From Polymyxa betae (Eukaryota; Endomyxa; Phytomyxea; Plasmodiophorida; Plasmodiophoridae), in contig RBZT01000546.1 in the NCBI GenBank assembly GCA_003693705.1, positions 62,001 to 126,000 of the forward strand: 64,000 nt of DNA. Reading direction: 5' to 3'. Shown in pieces: positions 59,360 to 64,000 of the stretch (its first letter is position 1; each line of letters opens with the position of its first letter). The position numbers were made by a program, and so were the translations under genes. The notes beneath the pieces were generated by a model. That model searched no databases. It was not told the origin of the DNA and worked only from the letters and a program-made list of their open reading frames with translations.

Positions 59360-62300
59360 ATGGCCAAGGAAGCGGCGATGGTCGAGATGACCTCTGGTCT
59401 GTCCGACAGTCTTGTCAAGACTCTGACCGCGCAAGAGATTGTTCAACGGGTTGAAGCGAATGTTGATCTTGCTGACATGGCGAAGAGCGCCGGTCTGAAG
59501 CCGGAGCAAGTGAAGGAGCGTTTAGCCAGGGATGGACCCAACTGCATGACCCAGAAACCGCCTTTGCCGCTCTGGAAACGGTTTGGCAAGCATCTGCTAG
59601 ATCCAATGCTTATACTTCTTATGATTGCTGGTCTGTGCAACGCCTTAAATTCTTATATAATCCGACCCTCTATTTAGGCGTATTATGTTTTATAGCTTAT
59701 GCTGTGAATGGACCAACAGATACTCCTGACTTGTGGCTGGGTGTTATCTTATTTGTTCTTGTTTTTTTGACTTCCGAGCTATCGTTTTATCAAGAGGGCC
59801 AGGTAACGATCGAAGCAAGAATAAACACTTCAGAATTCGCTGAATAATCTAATCAGGCTGAAAGCATAATGAACGGATTCGATAATATGCTTCCGCAAGC
59901 CGCAACAGTGAGGCGAGGCAGTCAGCAAGTTTCAGTACAGGCGAAGGACCTTGTCTTGGGTGATGTGGTTGTTTTAGAGACAGGTTTCTTGAGGGTTCTT
60001 CTTTGCAGAATAAGTGCTTATCAGCAACTTTTAGGTGACAAAGTTCCTGCTGATATTGCATTGCTGCAATGTCGGGGACTTCGTGCAGATCTCAGTTCGA
60101 TGACGGGAGAATCCCTACCTGTCAAGATGCGAACTTTATCCGATCCTTCATCTGAGGTGGAATCAGCATCGCACAAGCGCTGCTTTTCTAATGTAGATTC
60201 AGGGTGAGTGCATCGCTCTCAGCAGCTCCCAAATCATGGCTGGCAATGCAATTGGAGTCGTGATCAGAACCGGAGACCGATGCACTATTGGTATGATTGC
60301 CAATCTCGCTAACGCTCCGATTGGCTCCAACTCCACATTGAGGCGAAATGTGGAACACTTTGTGAAAAAGATTGGAATTCTTGCCATTTGCATGGCTATT
60401 GTGTTTTTTGTCATTTCTATCTGGAGATACGGAACGAAAAACATCATTAGTTTGATCGTATCCAGTTTTATTGTCGTTTTAGTTGCGAATGTTCCAGAGG
60501 TAATATTGCAAACGATCAGGTTTGGATATCCTGAAGGTACAAACAGGGATTGCCTGCTGCTGTATCTGGTTGTCTTGCTGTCGCAGCAAGACGCATGGCT
60601 GATAAAAAAGTTCTCGTTAAACGTCTAGAAGTCCTGGATACGCTTGGCGCCGTGACAGTATGTTAAAACAGCATGACTTTCTGCATTTCCTGAATCGCGT
60701 AATGTCAGACTATCTGCACTGATAAAACTGGGACCTTGACTCAGAATCACATGGCGGTATGCCGTGATATCTGAATCTCTGCTATTTTGCCTGAAATTTT
60801 CGCATAGGTATCAGCTTTGTTTTATGAAGACGAGGAGCAACCTCCAGATGCGTTATCCCATCCACGACACAAACAGGTAGACACATAATTCTTTACTCCT
60901 GCGATTCTTATGAAATCCAGGAAATCAAATCAGCATTCAAGTTTCATGGACTCTTCCCACTCTGTTTCAAGAATGATCCTTTGCATTGTACCATTTTGTT
61001 CACCGCTTTGTGCAATCAAGCCACAGCAACAGATTACGTCCCGGGACACGAGCGAGAAGAATCCGTTGTGACGAAACCGGTATTAGGCTCCCCTCAAACA
61101 CTTTCTGTGGGGGATACAATCAAGAATGCTCGCCTCATGGTCCATTCAAATTCATTTAAAAATGGGAAAGATAAACGCAATTCTCTGGTAAACAAGTTAT
61201 TCCTCTTCCTTTCGCTTTCTGAATTTAGAACGTACACAGGTTTTGGATTCTCGGAATGCTGCCTCGACATATTCTACCGTCTCTCGGTTTCAATCGACCC
61301 CAGTTATAATCGACTCAGTCGCTCTCAAGCGAGTCCGTACCATGCCTGCTCATTTTCAGGATAATAATAGCTATCAAAACACTTTAAGCCGCTCTACTAA
61401 GGTGATACCAATTCTCTCTATCTTTTCGGTAGGTTCAATTGAACTGTAGGATGCTTTGCGAAAACAAGTCAGACAACCCAGGCAAAGAGATGTCTTAACT
61501 GGAAATGCATCCGATGTGGCCATGTTTTGTTTTGCTGAGCTATATCTCGACGTAATGGCTGTTAGAGAAGAGGTCCAAAAAACTTTTCATTCATTCTTCT
61601 TTTTTGATGAATCCGATGATATAGATTCGAACATTATTCATGTTACCATTCAGCTCAGAGAGAAAATGGATGGCGACAATTCATGCTGCTCCACCTTCTG
61701 ATCAATCAGAATCTACGAGCAAGCGACTTTTGATTGTAAAAGGCGCGTTAGAAAGAGTGTACGATCATGTGCTTTCTCGTTTGTCCTGGCTAAGTATATC
61801 TTAGAATGCCGAAGTGCACAAAAACATTACGAAGAGGAGCTCATGTTCCGTTAACGTCTGCACTTCGAGAAGGCATCGAAAAAGGATGTTCCGCTTTCGC
61901 CAGGAAAGGCCAGCGTGTAGGTTTTATTGCCTTCCACAAGTTTCTTTTTAAGTTTTTGCAGGTCCTGGTGATATCAATGGCAGTTTTGCCAGCTCAGCCG
62001 GAAGGTTTTGTATATAAATATGAAGAAGATGAGAATGGTGCGGTTACATCTAATTTTCCTGTAAATGACCTAACACTTATATCCTGCGTGGCTATTCACG
62101 ATCCTCCAAAAGTATAGTTTCGCTCACCACCTGCTTATCATCTGACTTCATTAGGTGGGTGTTCCTGATGCCGTTTCCAAATGTCAAAGTGCAGGTATTC
62201 GTGTTATCATGATCACTGGTGACCATCCTGCAACCGCCGAAGCCATAGCGAGGCATTGTAATATAATCAAGGAATATCATACTAAAGAGGAAATAGCAGC

Positions 62301-63823
62301 GCTAGGTGCTTCTACCGATCCCGGCGGGCAGGTTCGATATGGTATATTAGTCGATTCCTGCGAACTCAATCAATTGTAGGCGGAATTAGCTGGAGCTGCA
62401 GTTGTTACTGGTGCTCAGATTGATCAGTACACAGAACAAGAATGGACAGAATTACTCAACATGAATGAAATCGTGTTTGCTCGGACTTCACCTGTCAACA
62501 AGCTGCAAATTGTCGAACGTCTTCAGAAAATGGGAGAAATAGTAGCAATGACCGGAGGTCAGTTTGATGAAGCAAAAGATCAGCTCTTTAGTGATATGAA
62601 TGTTCAGATGGTGTCAATGACTCTCCTGCTCTACGAAGAGCAGACATTGGAATTGCCATGTAAATACACTATAGATGCTAGTGAGAGTCTTTAAGTCTTG
62701 TCCAGGGGATTGAGAGGACAGGATGTTGCACGCGAAGCCGCTGATCTTGTACTGATGGATGATGACTTCTGTACTATTGTAAATGGAATTGAAGAAGGTT
62801 TTTCTCACCAAGGTCGTGTTAAAACTTCCATCATTCTAACATTTGCACAATTTTAGGACGGCTAATATTCGACAATCTTCGCAAAATCATAGCATATACA
62901 CTTGCTCATTTACTGCCAGAAGTAACTGCCATTGCTATTACTTTAATTCTTGGAATGCCTTATGGTTTGAACTCGTTTATGATTCTGTCGATCGATCTTG
63001 GAACAGAGGTAAATCAACGCTCTGCACAGTTACCGGGTCACTTATTTTTCTTAGGTGTTTCCTTCGTTATCGCTGAGCTATGAAGAAGCAGAGGACGCCA
63101 TTATGAATCGTCCGCCTCGTGATGATAAAGTGGATCGCCTAGTTTCATCACAAATTTTCCTATATTCGTACCTCGAGATAGGAATACCTGTCTCCTTGAG
63201 TTGCATCTTCGCGTATTTGATGGTTTTCCAACAATTTGGAGTAATCGATTGTATTTTTGCACTAAATGTTATTTTTAAGCTTTTCCAGATTCAACTCAGA
63301 GATCTTATTGAATGCAAATATTTCACCCCTGGCTCCGCTCCTTACTTGACTACCGACGGCACCTGGATGTCTGCTTCCGAGCAGGTTCGGTTATTGCAAT
63401 CCGCCCAATCCGCTTTCTTGGCCACTATAGTGCTGTCCCAGTTTTGGCACGTTTTTAACGTAAAAACGAGAGTCAATTCTGTATGTGATTTGATAAGCAA
63501 ATTGGATTTGTTTGAGCATAATGACAGATTTGGGAACATGGTATCTTCAACAACCGACTGATGAATGCCGGCGTCCTCGTTGCAATCGGATTGCTTGTTT
63601 CCTTTATCTGTACGTGCTTAAGAGTCGCTTCTTAACTGAATTAACGCCTTTTATAGACATTCCTTTTATGAATGAAGGATTTGGAACTGGTTACATGAGC
63701 GAAACCTGGATTTGGGTTCCTCATCTTTTATCTATGACCTACATCACTGCATTTAATTTCTTCCGAAAATATAAGCTTAGGCAAGACTTAAATAGCAAGT
63801 TTTCATATTGGTTTGGTTGGTAA
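59360..63823 (+). CDS. Na+/K+-type P-ATPase catalytic alpha subunit
   Basis: P-type IIC cation pump. About 18 short introns. N-terminus [20 protein letters not shown]; actuator TGES loop in [13 protein letters not shown]4 VANVPE joined to GLPAAVSG; phosphorylation site [13 protein letters not shown]-domain [11 protein letters not shown] and [11 protein letters not shown]; hinge [19 protein letters not shown]-domain [20 protein letters not shown] (split by two introns); M5 [18 protein letters not shown]6 LSIDLGTE; and the family C-terminal spans ending KFSYWFGW. Catalytic residues are intact. In M5 the usual TSNIPE is AHLLPE, and the M6 second Asp is Glu, so ion selectivity may differ. No beta subunit is seen nearby. 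Confidence 0.92.
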
Positions 63824-64000
63824 GTCCTTACCAACGGATAATGCACAAATACATTCGGAAGGTAGTTATAAAACTAGAGATATCAAACAGCGAGGCAAAG
63901 ACAGACGTTTGGATGGATTTGTAAATACAGCTTAATCATTTATCAATTAAGGATGATGCAAATTAAACACAACACGATTATGCGTTTCAATGCATGAATC

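Noticed and set aside
60000-62700. Frame interruptions in the P-ATPase suggesting a broken pump
   Set aside because: Short introns explain each one, and all catalytic motifs (TGES, DKTGT, KGA, GDGVND) are recovered.

Overview
This is nuclear DNA from an unidentified eukaryote with a compact, intron-dense genome. Most genes are cut by many tiny GT-AG introns, typically 43-66 nt, and intergenic gaps are often under 150 bp. Known protein families read through these introns with the standard genetic code. Several proteins are typical of flagellated or ciliated lineages (TEX9-like, LC8 dynein light chain, polycystin, a long coiled-coil protein), and others occur in animals, fungi and protists alike (FANCD2, calpain, Slo K+ channel, Na/K-type ATPase, xanthine dehydrogenase). 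I read this as a flagellated unicellular eukaryote or early opisthokont; the clade cannot be fixed from this sequence.

Layout. 0.3-1.2 kb: RBBP6/Mpe1-like RING protein (-). 1.8-2.5 kb: small spliced gene (-), divergent from 2.6-8.1 kb xanthine dehydrogenase (+, about 31 introns). 8.2-11.1 kb: eIF3b (+). 11.2-12.4 kb: an 18-bp tandem repeat and an unidentified gene. 12.5-13.4 kb: double ZNRD2-type zinc-ribbon protein (+). 13.4-14.3 kb: DHHC palmitoyltransferase (-). 14.5-15.3 kb: PITHD1-like (+). 15.4-18.1 kb: EXOSC10/Rrp6 (+). 18.2-20.4 kb: TPR-ankyrin protein (-), with a 91-bp tandem duplication upstream. 21.1-21.8 kb: C2H2 zinc-finger protein. 22.9-24.3 kb: cytosolic tryptophanyl-tRNA synthetase. 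24.4-26.4 kb: class II fumarase (-). 26.4-27.3 kb: a 55-aa gene and IER3IP1/Yos1. 27.5-28.6 kb: UCP-like mitochondrial carrier. 28.9-30.1 kb: TEX9-like. 30.3-31.3 kb: membrane protein(s). 31.6-31.8 kb: LC8 dynein light chain. 32.0-33.3 kb: Cys-rich membrane protein (-). 33.5-35.6 kb: calpain. 36.6-39.4 kb: MCM5 (-). 39.7-43.3 kb: coiled-coil protein and two unidentified spliced genes. 43.8-44.5 kb: peroxiredoxin-5. 44.6-45.1 kb: mitochondrial acyl carrier protein (-). 45.6-46.9 kb: membrane-anchored metallophosphoesterase. 47.2-47.9 kb: tentative gene. 48.0-52.5 kb: FANCD2. 52.5-56.0 kb: Slo-type K+ channel (-). 56.1-58.1 kb: polycystin-2-like channel (-). 58.1-58.4 kb: small secreted ORF. 59.4-63.8 kb: Na/K-type P-ATPase alpha subunit.

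The genes are mostly unrelated housekeeping functions: translation, RNA decay, replication and repair, mitochondrial metabolism, purine catabolism and redox. The exception is a run of three ion-transport genes (Slo, polycystin, P-ATPase) at 52.5-63.8 kb. A 12-bp near-palindrome, GTCCGTGACGGA, occurs exactly three times; two copies lie in the short gaps just upstream of eIF3b and EXOSC10, and it is a candidate core promoter element. Exon joins were inferred by eye from splice motifs and family conservation. Well-conserved genes are solid; unidentified ones have uncertain boundaries.
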